Below, piece by piece: positions 55,083 to 64,000 of a stretch of 64,000 nt of DNA; position 1 is the stretch's first letter; the number at the start of each line of letters is the position of its first letter. The position numbers and the translations under genes were made by a program. The notes beneath the pieces are model-generated. The model was not told the DNA's origin. It did no database searches and was given only the letters and a program-made list of their open reading frames with translations. The stretch comes from Pseudomonas sp. Q2-TVG4-2 (GTDB taxonomy: Bacteria > Pseudomonadota > Gammaproteobacteria > Pseudomonadales > Pseudomonadaceae): assembly GCF_013620795.1 (NCBI RefSeq), contig NZ_LGLW01000004.1, positions 310,001 to 374,000 on the forward strand, read 5' to 3'.

Positions 55083-56389
55083 GCATCGAAGTCACCACGC
55101 TGCTGTTCTTCCTTACTCTGGTGTTCTTCCTGGTGCTCGGCCTGCCGCTGGCCTTCGTGCTGGGCGGCGTCTCGGTACTGTTCCTCTACTTCACCTGGGG
55201 CGTCGATGCCTTCTATATGGTGGCCTCGCAGATGTGGGGCACCATGGAAAGCTTCACCCTGGTCGCCATTCCGCTGTTTGTGTTCATGGCCATGCTGCTC
55301 GAACGAACGGGCGTGGCGCGCGACCTCTATCGCATGATGCACCTGTGGTGCGGCGGCATGCGCGGCGGGCTGGCGATCGGCACGCTGGGTATCTGCGCGG
55401 TATTTGGTGCCATGGTCGGCATCAGCGGCGCCGCGGTGGTGGCGATGGGCACTATTGCGCTGCCAGCGATGCTCGAGCGCGGCTACGACAAGCGCATGGT
55501 ACTCGGCTGCATCAACACCGGCGGCGGTTGGGGCATCCTGATTCCGCCGAGCATCATGATGATCCTCTACGCGATGATCAGCGGGCAGTCGGTCGGCAAG
55601 ATGTTCGCCGCAGGCGTTCTGCCGGGCCTGTTGCTGGTTACGCTGACGGTCACCTACGTACTTGTGCGCTCCTACCTGCAGCCACACCTCGCGCCGGCAT
55701 TGCCGAAGGAAGAACGCGGCACCTGGGCCGAAAAACTTCGGGCGGTCCGAGCCGTGCTGCTACCGATCGGCATCGTGGTGATGGTGCTCGGCTCGATCAT
55801 TGGCGGGATGACGACACCGACCGAGGCCGCCGCCATGGGCGTATTCGGCGCGCTGATTTCTGCCGCCGTGTATCGCAAGCTGAACTGGCCGATTCTGCAT
55901 GAAGCGGCTATCCGCACCTTCAAGCTCACCGGCATGATCGCCTGGATCCTGTTCGCGGCCCATGCGTTCAGCTCCGCGTACCAGGGTATGGGCGCGCAGT
56001 CGCTGATCGAGGGGCTGATGATGGACCTGCCCGGCGGCCGCTGGGCAATCATCATCTTTATGATGTCCATCGTGTTCGTCATGGGCATGCTGCTCGACCC
56101 GGTCGGCATCATGCTGATCACGCTGCCAGTGTTCCTGCCGATTGTCGCCTCGCTCGGCTTCGATCCGATCTGGTTCGGCGTGCTGTTCGTGATCAACATG
56201 GAAATCGGCTACATGACGCCGCCCTTCGGATTCAATCTGTTCTACCTCAAAGGTATCGTCCCGCCCGGCATCTCGATGAAAGACATCTACTGGTCGGTCA
56301 TCCCCTTCGTGATCGTCAATATCATCGGCATGGGCATCATCATGGCCTTTCCCGAGATCGCGACCTACCTGCCGGACACCCTGTTCTGA
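55079..56389 (+). CDS. TRAP transporter large permease (DctM family)
   Basis: A 436-residue inner-membrane protein of 12 or so helices, the Na+-coupled carrier of the TRAP system. It shows the family marks IPLFVFMAMLLERTG, GTLGICAVFGAMVGISGAA, the GWGILIPPSIMMILYAMI segment and MTPPFGFNLFYLKGI. It is translationally coupled to the DctQ gene and followed by a strong terminator. Confidence 0.95.
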   Translation: MSIEVTTLLFFLTLVFFLVLGLPLAFVLGGVSVLFLYFTWGVDAFYMVASQMWGTMESFTLVAIPLFVFMAMLLERTGVARDLYRMMHLWCGGMRGGLAIGTLGICAVFGAMVGISGAAVVAMGTIALPAMLERGYDKRMVLGCINTGGGWGILIPPSIMMILYAMISGQSVGKMFAAGVLPGLLLVTLTVTYVLVRSYLQPHLAPALPKEERGTWAEKLRAVRAVLLPIGIVVMVLGSIIGGMTTPTEAAAMGVFGALISAAVYRKLNWPILHEAAIRTFKLTGMIAWILFAAHAFSSAYQGMGAQSLIEGLMMDLPGGRWAIIIFMMSIVFVMGMLLDPVGIMLITLPVFLPIVASLGFDPIWFGVLFVINMEIGYMTPPFGFNLFYLKGIVPPGISMKDIYWSVIPFVIVNIIGMGIIMAFPEIATYLPDTLF

Positions 56390-56407
56390 TTGCAGGCAGC
56401 TGGAACG

Positions 56408-56437
56408 AAAAAGCCGGAGCAGATGCTCCGGCTTTTT
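56408..56437 (+). terminator. Bidirectional terminator after the TRAP operon
   Basis: AAAAAGCCGGAGC (56408-56420), loop AGAT, GCTCCGGCTTTTT (56425-56437) makes a perfect 13-base stem with a U-tract on both strands. It serves the TRAP operon and the opposite QEGLA gene ending at 56450. Confidence 0.9.
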
Positions 56438-56449
56438 CATACGCGCCTA

Positions 56450-57745
56450 TCAAATGATATTGGCGTAATCCGCTTCGATCCGGTCCAGGCTCAGGTGATT
56501 GAGAAAGTTGGAGAAGCACATCCAGGCCGACAAAGCATTGAGGTCCTGGAATTGCTGCGGCAGGTATTTGGGCGGCACCACCATGCCCTCGTCAACCAAC
56601 TGGCGCAGGGTGCGCATGTCTTCCAGCGTGGTCTTGCCGCAGAACAGCAGCGGGATCTGTTCCAGCCGACCCTTGCGCACCGCGAGCTGGATGTAGTTGT
56701 AAATCATGATGAAGCCCTTCAGGTAGGACAGGTCCTTGGTGAAAGGCAAACCACTTGGAATCGACCCGCGGAAGACCCGACTGGCGTTGCTGTAGCACTC
56801 GTCTTCGGCGTATCCCTGATCGCGGAAAAAACCGAACACATCGAGAAAGTCCGCGCCCTCCTCGGCCATGTGGATGGCACGGGTGCGGTTGGTGAGTTTG
56901 CGTAGACGCGTCGGGTAAGAGGCGAAAGCGATGACTTCCATCAGGATCGCCAAGCCTTCCTGGGTCACCGTGGATGACGGCGGGCCCTTGGCGAGAAAGG
57001 TGCATATGGGTTGGTTCTGGCCGTTGAGCGTGGTGCCGACATGTACCAGGCCCTCGTGAACCTCCAGCGCGCGCACATCGCGCTCGTTGAACATCGCATC
57101 GCTGCGAATCTTGATGTAGTCGGCGCCCGCGGCGGCATCGGCGAGGATGCCGTCGGACTCGAAGACGCGGATCACGCCTTCGCCTTCGCCGAACACCAAA
57201 TCGAGCCGCGTCTGGAGCATGTTCACCGCTTGCGGCGCGCTGAGGGTCTTGGCTTCATCTTTCAAATCGCCACGGTCGGCGATGTTGTTCAGGTAATCGG
57301 AGAGCATCAAGCCGAGATCGGCGAGCGTCGGGTCACCAGCGTGGAAAGCATCCGATGCGGCGCCGTAAAGCTCTTGTGAGATCAGGCCGAAGTCGGCGGT
57401 GCCGCGTGCCTCGAGCATGCGAATCACCATCCGGTATTCCTTGCACATGCGCCGCATGATCTGCCCGACCGGGTTGAACTGCCCCAGCTGCCGGGTAATA
57501 TCACGCTCGATGTTCTGGAACTCTTCTTTCTTCGCGCTGGAATCGAAGCCCAGCGGGCGGCCTTCGTAATAAGCGCGATCGACCTTGGGCAGCTCGCGAC
57601 CGCCAGCGGCAAAAAAGCCCTGGTGGATATTGTCGTCCCACTTCACCGCGTCGAGCACCCGCACCGGGGTTTGCGCTTCGACGATGCGATCGGACAACGC
57701 ACGAACCGTGCTCTGATACTCATCGAGATTGTTACGGGTATTCAT
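56450..57745 (-). CDS. DUF1704 / flavohemoglobin expression-modulating QEGLA motif protein
   Basis: A 431-residue cytoplasmic protein. It has the HExxxH metal motif HEGLVH (230-235) and the namesake TQEGLAILME (261-270), whose Glu263 is a plausible third ligand. The family is annotated as modulating flavohemoglobin expression, but the same DUF1704 domain in animals (MATCAP) is a metallopeptidase that removes the C-terminal Tyr of tubulin. A zinc peptidase with an unknown bacterial substrate is thus likely. It stands alone with its own terminator. Confidence 0.88.
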   Translation of the reverse strand: MNTRNNLDEYQSTVRALSDRIVEAQTPVRVLDAVKWDDNIHQGFFAAGGRELPKVDRAYYEGRPLGFDSSAKKEEFQNIERDITRQLGQFNPVGQIMRRMCKEYRMVIRMLEARGTADFGLISQELYGAASDAFHAGDPTLADLGLMLSDYLNNIADRGDLKDEAKTLSAPQAVNMLQTRLDLVFGEGEGVIRVFESDGILADAAAGADYIKIRSDAMFNERDVRALEVHEGLVHVGTTLNGQNQPICTFLAKGPPSSTVTQEGLAILMEVIAFASYPTRLRKLTNRTRAIHMAEEGADFLDVFGFFRDQGYAEDECYSNASRVFRGSIPSGLPFTKDLSYLKGFIMIYNYIQLAVRKGRLEQIPLLFCGKTTLEDMRTLRQLVDEGMVVPPKYLPQQFQDLNALSAWMCFSNFLNHLSLDRIEADYANII

Positions 57746-58032
57746 CCGTACCTCGTCAGTGATGATCCGTAGCCTTCAAGTTATACATCAGTGGGCCATC
57801 GCCTTCCGTGTTCGGTTCACGAACAACTTGCGTCAGCCGTACACTCTGTCGGCAGGCGGGACCCGATCTGAAGCCATCGAGCCGACAACGATGCGTACAG
57901 AGGCCATGCGGCAAATACGCTGATACGGAGATTCTCTACTTGGCGCGGTGCATTTCCGGCGCGACCGCACATGCAAGCGGCGGGAACAGCCACCGCTCGG
58001 CACGGCGTCACCGAGCGGGTAGCCAGATGAGG

Positions 58033-59535
58033 TCAGACCTCGGGGCGCATATGCGGGAACAAGATTACGTCGCGGATCGACGGTGAATTAGTCAGCAGCA
58101 TCACCAGACGATCGATGCCGATGCCCTCGCCTGCGGTCGGCGGCATGCCGTACTCCAGCGCGCGAACGAAGTCGGCATCGAAATGCATCGCTTCGTCATC
58201 ACCGGCGTCCTTGTCGCGCACCTGCGCATGGAAGCGCTCGGCCTGATCCTCGGCATCGTTCAATTCGGAATAGGCGTTGGCGATTTCACGCCCGCCGATA
58301 AACAGCTCGAAGCGATCGGTGACGCTCGGATCATCATTGCTGCGACGCGCCAGCGGTGACACCTCGAACGGATAACGAGTAATGAAGGTCGGCTGCTCCA
58401 GCTTGTGCTCGACCAGCTCCTCGAAAATCATCACCTGCAGCTTGCCCAGCCCCTCGAAGCCGAGCACCTTGGCCCCGGCCTTCTTGGCGATGGCGCGGGC
58501 GGTGTCGACATCTTGCAGGTCGGCGGCGTTGATCTCCGGATTGAACTTGAGGATGGCGTCGAACACCGACAGCCGCACAAAGGGCTCGCCGAAGTGGAAC
58601 ACCTTGTCGCCGTAAGGCACGTCGGTGCTGCCGAGAACCAGCTGCGCCAGCTCGCGGAACAACTCCTCGGTCAGGTCCATGTTGTCTTCGTAATCGGCGT
58701 AGGCCTGATAGAACTCAAGCATGGTGAATTCGGGGTTGTGCCGGGTCGAAACGCCTTCGTTACGGAAGTTGCGGTTGATCTCGAACACGCGCTCGAAACC
58801 ACCAACCACCAGCCGCTTGAGGTAAAGCTCCGGCGCGATACGCAGGAACATCGGCAGGTCCAGGGCATTGTGATGGGTCTCGAACGGCTTGGCCGCGGCA
58901 CCTCCGGGGATGGTCTGCAGCATTGGCGTTTCGACTTCGAGAAAGTCGCGCTCGTTGAGAAACTTGCGGATGTGGCCGATCACCTGCGAACGCACGCGGA
59001 AGGTGTGGCGGGTTTCCTCGTTGACGATCAGATCGACGTAGCGCTGGCGGTAGCGCTGCTCGGTATCGGTCAGGCCGTGGTGCTTATCCGGCAGCGGACG
59101 CAGCGACTTGGTCAGCAGCCGCACGTCGGTCATTTCGACATAGAGGTCACCCTTGCCAGAGCGCGCCAGGGTGCCCTCGGCGGCGATGATGTCGCCCAGG
59201 TCCCAGTGTTTGATAGCTTCCAGGGTCTCGGCCGGCAGTGTCTTGCGGTTGACGTAAACCTGGATGCGCCCGCTCATGTCCTGCAGCACCATGAAGGCGC
59301 CGCGGTTGAGCATGATGCGACCGGCGACCTTCACCGGGATCGCCGCTTCGGCCAGCTCTTCCTTGGTCTTGTCCGCGTATTTCAGCTGCAGATCGTTGCA
59401 GTAGCTGTCGCGACGGAAGTCATTGGGGAAGACGTTGCCCTTGGCGCGCTCGGCGGCCAGTTTTTCCTTGCGCTGAAGGATCAGGCTGTTTTCTTCCTCG
59501 TGGATGGCGTGCTGGTTCAGCGGTTGTTCGCTCAT
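58033..59535 (-). CDS. lysS: Lysyl-tRNA synthetase (class II)
   Basis: A 500-residue class II lysyl-tRNA synthetase. The N-terminal OB-fold carries [20 protein letters not shown]. Motif 2 is [20 protein letters not shown] and motif 3 is [20 protein letters not shown]. It charges tRNA-Lys. It lies about 160 bases from prfB on the same strand, as in many gammaproteobacteria, with a REPIN between. The ribosome site before 59535 is weak. Confidence 0.97.
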   Translation of the reverse strand: MSEQPLNQHAIHEEENSLILQRKEKLAAERAKGNVFPNDFRRDSYCNDLQLKYADKTKEELAEAAIPVKVAGRIMLNRGAFMVLQDMSGRIQVYVNRKTLPAETLEAIKHWDLGDIIAAEGTLARSGKGDLYVEMTDVRLLTKSLRPLPDKHHGLTDTEQRYRQRYVDLIVNEETRHTFRVRSQVIGHIRKFLNERDFLEVETPMLQTIPGGAAAKPFETHHNALDLPMFLRIAPELYLKRLVVGGFERVFEINRNFRNEGVSTRHNPEFTMLEFYQAYADYEDNMDLTEELFRELAQLVLGSTDVPYGDKVFHFGEPFVRLSVFDAILKFNPEINAADLQDVDTARAIAKKAGAKVLGFEGLGKLQVMIFEELVEHKLEQPTFITRYPFEVSPLARRSNDDPSVTDRFELFIGGREIANAYSELNDAEDQAERFHAQVRDKDAGDDEAMHFDADFVRALEYGMPPTAGEGIGIDRLVMLLTNSPSIRDVILFPHMRPEV

Positions 59536-59591
59536 AGTTTTTCAATGCCCGGCGCGTAAAAATAAATCGAAAAAGGGTGATTCCCGCAGTG

Positions 59592-59670
59592 CGTAGGGTG
59601 GGCCGGGCGGCGTTCCGCTTCAGCCCACCGTCCGACTGTGCCGTTTCTGGTGGGCTGAAGCCCACCCTAC
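59592..59670. repeat. REPIN between lysS and prfB
   Basis: CGTAGGGTGGGC (59592-59603) is inverted at GCCCACCCTAC (59660-59670), and GCTTCAGCCCACC (59617-59629) is perfectly inverted at GGTGGGCTGAAGC (59649-59661). The arrangement is two REP palindromes in opposite orientation. The sequence type differs from the REPs at 15.2, 27.7 and 45.0 kb. Confidence 0.75.
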
Positions 59671-59693
59671 AGTCGGTCCACGCTCACATGGGC

Positions 59694-60789
59694 TCATAGG
59701 CCTTGCTTGAGACTGGCTTCGAGGTACTCGTCAATATCCCCATCGAGCACCTTGTCGCAATCGCTGCGTTCGACGCTGGTACGCAAGTCCTTGATACGCG
59801 ACTGGTCGAGCACGTATGAGCGGATTTGGTGGCCCCAGCCGATGTCGGACTTGGTGTCTTCCAACGCTTGCGATGCCGCGTTGCGCTTCTGCATTTCCTG
59901 CTCGTACAACTTGGCCCGCAGCATTTTCATGGCGGTGTCCTTGTTGGCGTGCTGAGAACGTTCGTTCTGGCAGCTGACCACGGTATTGGTGGGCACGTGG
60001 GTGATTCGTACCGCCGAATCGGTGGTGTTGACGTGCTGACCGCCAGCGCCCGAGGAGCGATAGGTGTCGATGCGCAGGTCTGCCGGATTGATCTCGATCT
60101 CGATGTTGTCATCGATTTCCGGCGAGACGAACACCGCGGTAAACGAGGTGTGGCGGCGGTTGCCGGAGTCGAACGGACTTTTTCGCACCAGGCGGTGCAC
60201 GCCAATCTCGGTGCGCAGCCAACCGAAGGCATATTCACCCTTGATGTGCAGCGTCGCACCCTTGATGCCGGCGACTTCGCCTTCGGACAGTTCCATGATG
60301 GTGGCGTCGAAGCCACGTTTATCAGCCCAGCGCAGATACATGCGCAACAGCATGTTGGCCCAGTCCTGAGCCTCGGTGCCGCCGGAACCGGCCTGGATGT
60401 CGAGGTAGGCGTTGTTGGGATCCATCTCGCCACTGAACATGCGGCGGAATTCCAGCCCTTCGAGGATGCCGCGCAGACGGTCCAGCTCGGCAGCTACGTC
60501 GTCCACTGCGCTCTGGTCGTCTTCTTCAACAGCCATGTCGAGCAGGTCACGGGAATCGGCCAAGCCTCCGTCGAGCTCGTCGATGGTTTCGACGATCTGC
60601 GCCAGGGTGGCGCGCTCGCGGCCCAGATTCTGGGCATACTCAGGATTGTTCCAGACGTTAGCGTCTTCGAGTTCGCGGTTTACTTCGACGAGGCGATCAT
60701 GCTTCTGATCGTAGTCAAAGATACCCCCGAATTGACAGGGTGCGCTCGGACAGGTCCTTGATGCTGTTAAGGATCGGGTTGATTTCCAT
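59694..60789 (-). CDS. prfB: Peptide chain release factor 2, with programmed +1 frameshift
   Basis: RF2 of 364 residues that ends translation at UGA and UAA. The zero frame starts at ATG 60789 ([16 protein letters not shown]) and reads 24 codons to CTT-TGA-C (60720-60714). A +1 slip at CTT gives ...GYLDYDQKHD and continues to the stop at 59694. The upstream CGGGGGTAT is the internal Shine-Dalgarno-like stimulator. The GGQ loop is in [14 protein letters not shown] and the UGA-reading SPF in [11 protein letters not shown]2 shortage promotes the shift, giving autoregulation. The in-frame TGA is therefore functional, not a defect. Confidence 0.97.
60714..60735 (-). promoter_or_regulatory. RF2 recoding site
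   Basis: On the minus strand CGGGGGTATCTTTGAC combines the Shine-Dalgarno-like GGGGG, a short spacer, the slippery CTT and the UGA stop followed by C, the canonical RF2 frameshift context. TGA occupies 60717-60715. Confidence 0.93.
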
Positions 60790-60956
60790 AGGTAGGCAGC
60801 TCTCAATCGGACGGTGCGAAAAGCCGACGATTATAGCGCAGCAGGCAGCCCCTGACAGCCCGTGCGGGACCATCGGCAGCCGCGGCTACGACGGTTGGCG
60901 ACCAGCAAAAGAAGCCAGCGCCGGGGGAACCCCGGCCCCGGCCCCAACCATGAGTT

Positions 60957-61703
60957 TCAGGCGGATACGCCGCGGACCTGACTTTCCAGCTCGGCCTTGA
61001 GCTGCGGATCTAGCTTGAGCTGACGAGCCAGCTCGTCCAGATACGCCCGTTCCATGTACTGCTCCTCGTCAACCATCAGTACGCTGGCGAGGTACATCTC
61101 CGAGGCCATCTCCGGCGTGGTCGCGGATGCAGCGACGTCGACCGGGTCCAGGGGCTTGTTCAGCTCCGCCTCGAGCCAGCGCTGCAGCTCACCGTCATCG
61201 GTCATCTGGCTGAGTTCGGCCTCGATCATCTTGCGCTCCTGATCGTCCACATGGCCGTCGGATTTGGCCGCCGCGACCAGCGCCTTGAGAATACCGCGGC
61301 TGTGCTCTTCGACTTGATCAGGCGGCAGCCTATCGACCGTCTTCGGTTCGGCCTGTGTGGTGCTTGCCCGCCCTGCATTGGCCTGCTGCGCCTGCCAATT
61401 GCCGTAGGCCTTGTATGCCAGCATGCCGAGCGCAGCCAGACCTCCATAAGTCACTGCCTTGCCGCCCAGGCGACGCCCACCTCTGCTACCGAGCAACATG
61501 CCGAGGGCGCCGGTAGCCAGCGCGCCACGGCCGGCGCCGCCACCGCCGAGAATACTGCCTAGCGGGCCGCCCGCGCCGGATAGTACGTCGCCAAGGGAAC
61601 CGGAGCTTCGAGTCGTTGGCGAATGAGCCGCCGATCCTTGCTGCTTCTGCAGCAGGTCTTGTCCGGACTTGAGTAGCTGATCGAGCAAACCACTGGTTTT
61701 CAT
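60957..61703 (-). CDS. DUF533 (TerB-like, YebE) family protein
   Basis: A 248-residue inner-membrane-associated protein. An N-terminal Gly/Ser-rich segment (LSGAGGPLGSILGGGGAGRG) leads to a hydrophobic helix (GGLAALGMLAYKAYG). The C-terminal TerB-like helical domain starts ILKALVAAAKSDGHVDDQER and contains YLDELARQLKLDPQL. AAGGTAA precedes the start. E. coli YebE is a related stress-induced membrane protein; the molecular function is unknown. Confidence 0.88.
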   Translation of the reverse strand: MKTSGLLDQLLKSGQDLLQKQQGSAAHSPTTRSSGSLGDVLSGAGGPLGSILGGGGAGRGALATGALGMLLGSRGGRRLGGKAVTYGGLAALGMLAYKAYGNWQAQQANAGRASTTQAEPKTVDRLPPDQVEEHSRGILKALVAAAKSDGHVDDQERKMIEAELSQMTDDGELQRWLEAELNKPLDPVDVAASATTPEMASEMYLASVLMVDEEQYMERAYLDELARQLKLDPQLKAELESQVRGVSA

Positions 61704-61733
61704 GGGGTTACCTTTAATGTCTTCGTGGGCGAT

Positions 61734-62930
<1,197 letters not shown>

Positions 62931-63015
62931 CTATTCGGTGACCGTTTGCTGCAATGGCTCGCTGTGGTCGCTCCATCGGTACACGACGAGGGTGCAGCGC
63001 GACGCCTTGCTTCCG

Positions 63016-63062
63016 CCCCTCACCCGACCCTCTCCCTTAAAAGAGAAGGCTAGGGTGAGGGG
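63016..63062. repeat. Imperfect palindrome, CCCTCACCC-type repeat
   Basis: CCCCTCACCC (63016-63025) is inverted at GGGTGAGGGG (63053-63062), with CTCTCCCTT and AAGAGAAGG partly pairing within. Sequences of this CCCTCACCC...CTCTCCC type are widespread intergenic repeats in proteobacteria. It lies about 50 bases past the molybdoenzyme stop and may also end that transcript. Confidence 0.65.
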
Positions 63063-63112
63063 AGGCGAAAGCCCGCACACAAGCAACGGGCACTCACGAG
63101 CACATTCGACCG

Positions 63113-64000
63113 CTACGCCGCCTCCACCTGCACCGGCACGCCATTGAGCGCGGCATTGCCGGACAGCACGTCCAGCCGGCGCTCATCGGTCAGGTCATTA
63201 GCGCTGGCCCCGGGTTGGCTGCTGGCGATACCCATCTGCACACCGGGCCGTGCATGCCCCCAGCCATGCGGCAGGCTAACCACGCCGGGCATCATCTCGT
63301 CGCTGGCGGCCACTTCCACTTCGATCATGCCGACCCGGGAACGGACCCGCACGTGCTGGCCATCAGCCAGACCGAGACGGCACAGATCGGCCGGGTTCAT
63401 CAACAGTTGATGGCGCGGTTTGCCTTTGACCAGGCGATGGTAGTTGTGCATCCAGGAGTTATTGCTTCGCACATGACGACGCCCGATCAGTATCAGCTGA
63501 TCCCCTTGCGGCGACCTTGCAGACGCGAAACGCGCCAGGTCGCCGAGAAACAGCTCTGGTGCTGCCTGAACTTGCTGGTTGGCGGTTTTTAGACGGCCGG
63601 CGAGGTTCGGTTGCAGCGCTCCTAGATCCAGGCCGTGCGGATAATCGCGCAACTTGGCGAGGCTCAGCGCGGACTCGCTGCAGTCACCATACGGGCCGGC
63701 ACGCAGGCCCATATCGATCATTTGCTCGGGCGCCATGGTCGGCTTGAGATCGGCTCCGGTACGCGCCGCGAACGCCTTGGCCAGCCCGACGAAGATTTCC
63801 CAGTCGTGCAGCGCACCCGCCGGCCTGCCGAGCACGGCTTCATTGAAGCGGGTGACGTTGCGCACCGCGAAAACGTTGAAAGTGGTGTCGTAGTGATTGT
63901 GCTCAAGCGGCGCCGTCGGCGGCAGGATCAGGTCGGCGTAGCGGGTGGTTTCGTTGATGTAGAAATCCACGCTGAGCATGAACTCCAGCCCGTCCAGCGC
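63113..64000 (-). CDS. Molybdopterin-dependent oxidoreductase, C-terminal part (partial)
   Basis: Only the C-terminal 295 residues or so are in the window; the frame is open across the right edge (LDGLEFMLSVDFYINETTRY). The family block TTRYADLILPPTAPLEHNH and the molybdopterin-dinucleotide-binding domain (LILIGRRHVRSNNSWMHN, LLMNPADLCRLGLADGQHVRV, VSLPHGWGHARPGV) identify a DMSO-reductase-family oxidoreductase, resembling the formate-dehydrogenase-like or YoaE/thiosulfate-reductase-like cytoplasmic group. The cofactor Cys/Ser and iron-sulfur motif lie outside the window, so the substrate cannot be told. Confidence 0.9.
   Translation of the reverse strand, partial: ALDGLEFMLSVDFYINETTRYADLILPPTAPLEHNHYDTTFNVFAVRNVTRFNEAVLGRPAGALHDWEIFVGLAKAFAARTGADLKPTMAPEQMIDMGLRAGPYGDCSESALSLAKLRDYPHGLDLGALQPNLAGRLKTANQQVQAAPELFLGDLARFASARSPQGDQLILIGRRHVRSNNSWMHNYHRLVKGKPRHQLLMNPADLCRLGLADGQHVRVRSRVGMIEVEVAASDEMMPGVVSLPHGWGHARPGVQMGIASSQPGASANDLTDERRLDVLSGNAALNGVPVQVEAA

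Noticed and set aside
60715..60717. In-frame TGA in prfB as a pseudogene
   Set aside because: The CTT-TGA-C context with an upstream GGGGG is the conserved RF2 recoding signal.

Overview
The window is about 64 kb of GC-rich gammaproteobacterial chromosome and reads as Pseudomonas sensu lato. The closest fit is the Stutzerimonas (P. stutzeri) group. The signs are a complete glpF-glpK-glpR-glpD set, phosphorylcholine phosphatase, the order tsaB-pchP-adk-ppc-(small gene)-DUF4398-lptF followed further on by lysS-prfB (the same backbone I recall from P. aeruginosa PA3685-PA3701), DUF2789 and DUF3597 genes, and Pseudomonas-style REP palindromes. No rRNA, tRNA, insertion sequence, prophage or CRISPR array is visible. 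The species call is inference.

Layout. 1-11.5 kb holds envelope, stress and hydrolase genes: a lipoprotein cut by the left edge, a FrnE-type DsbA, a dienelactone hydrolase, a serine hydrolase, mepA, an alpha/beta hydrolase lipoprotein, a Suv3-like RNA helicase, a K+ channel with an RCK domain and a DUF1810 gene. 11.8-17.1 kb is the glycerol regulon, with three related GlpR-operator-like palindromes. 17.3-20.9 kb has ppiC, a SpoIIAA-like gene, a CAP-domain protein, a 28-residue membrane peptide and an MscS channel. 21.1-27.1 kb is a tripartite RND efflux operon. 27.1-34.8 kb carries DUF3597, an inositol-phosphatase-type enzyme, catalase, small stress genes, an HPF-type ribosome factor, rsmJ, an extensin-like protein and DUF72. 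34.4-42.6 kb is conserved backbone (tsaB, pchP, adk, ppc, DUF4398, lptF).

43.3-56.4 kb looks accessory and is the most interesting part. An eight-gene minus-strand operon (thioesterase, acyl-CoA dehydrogenase, SDR, aminoglycoside-phosphotransferase-like kinase, SurE phosphatase, acyl-CoA ligase, class II aldolase/adducin protein, 2-hydroxyacid dehydrogenase) faces a divergent TRAP importer. The kinase and dehydrogenase are the two halves of the animal ACAD10/ACAD11 proteins and resemble LvaA/LvaC of levulinate catabolism. This suggests uptake of a carboxylic acid, CoA activation, reduction to a hydroxyacyl-CoA, phosphorylation, and loss of phosphate to let beta-oxidation proceed. SurE, translationally coupled to the kinase, would be the phosphatase partner. 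The substrate is unknown.

56.4-64 kb returns to backbone: a DUF1704 (QEGLA) metallopeptidase-like gene, lysS, prfB with its programmed +1 frameshift, a DUF533 gene, an Old Yellow Enzyme and the C-terminal part of a molybdopterin oxidoreductase cut by the right edge. REP/REPIN repeats of at least three types sit at 10.7, 15.2, 27.7, 45.0 and 59.6 kb.
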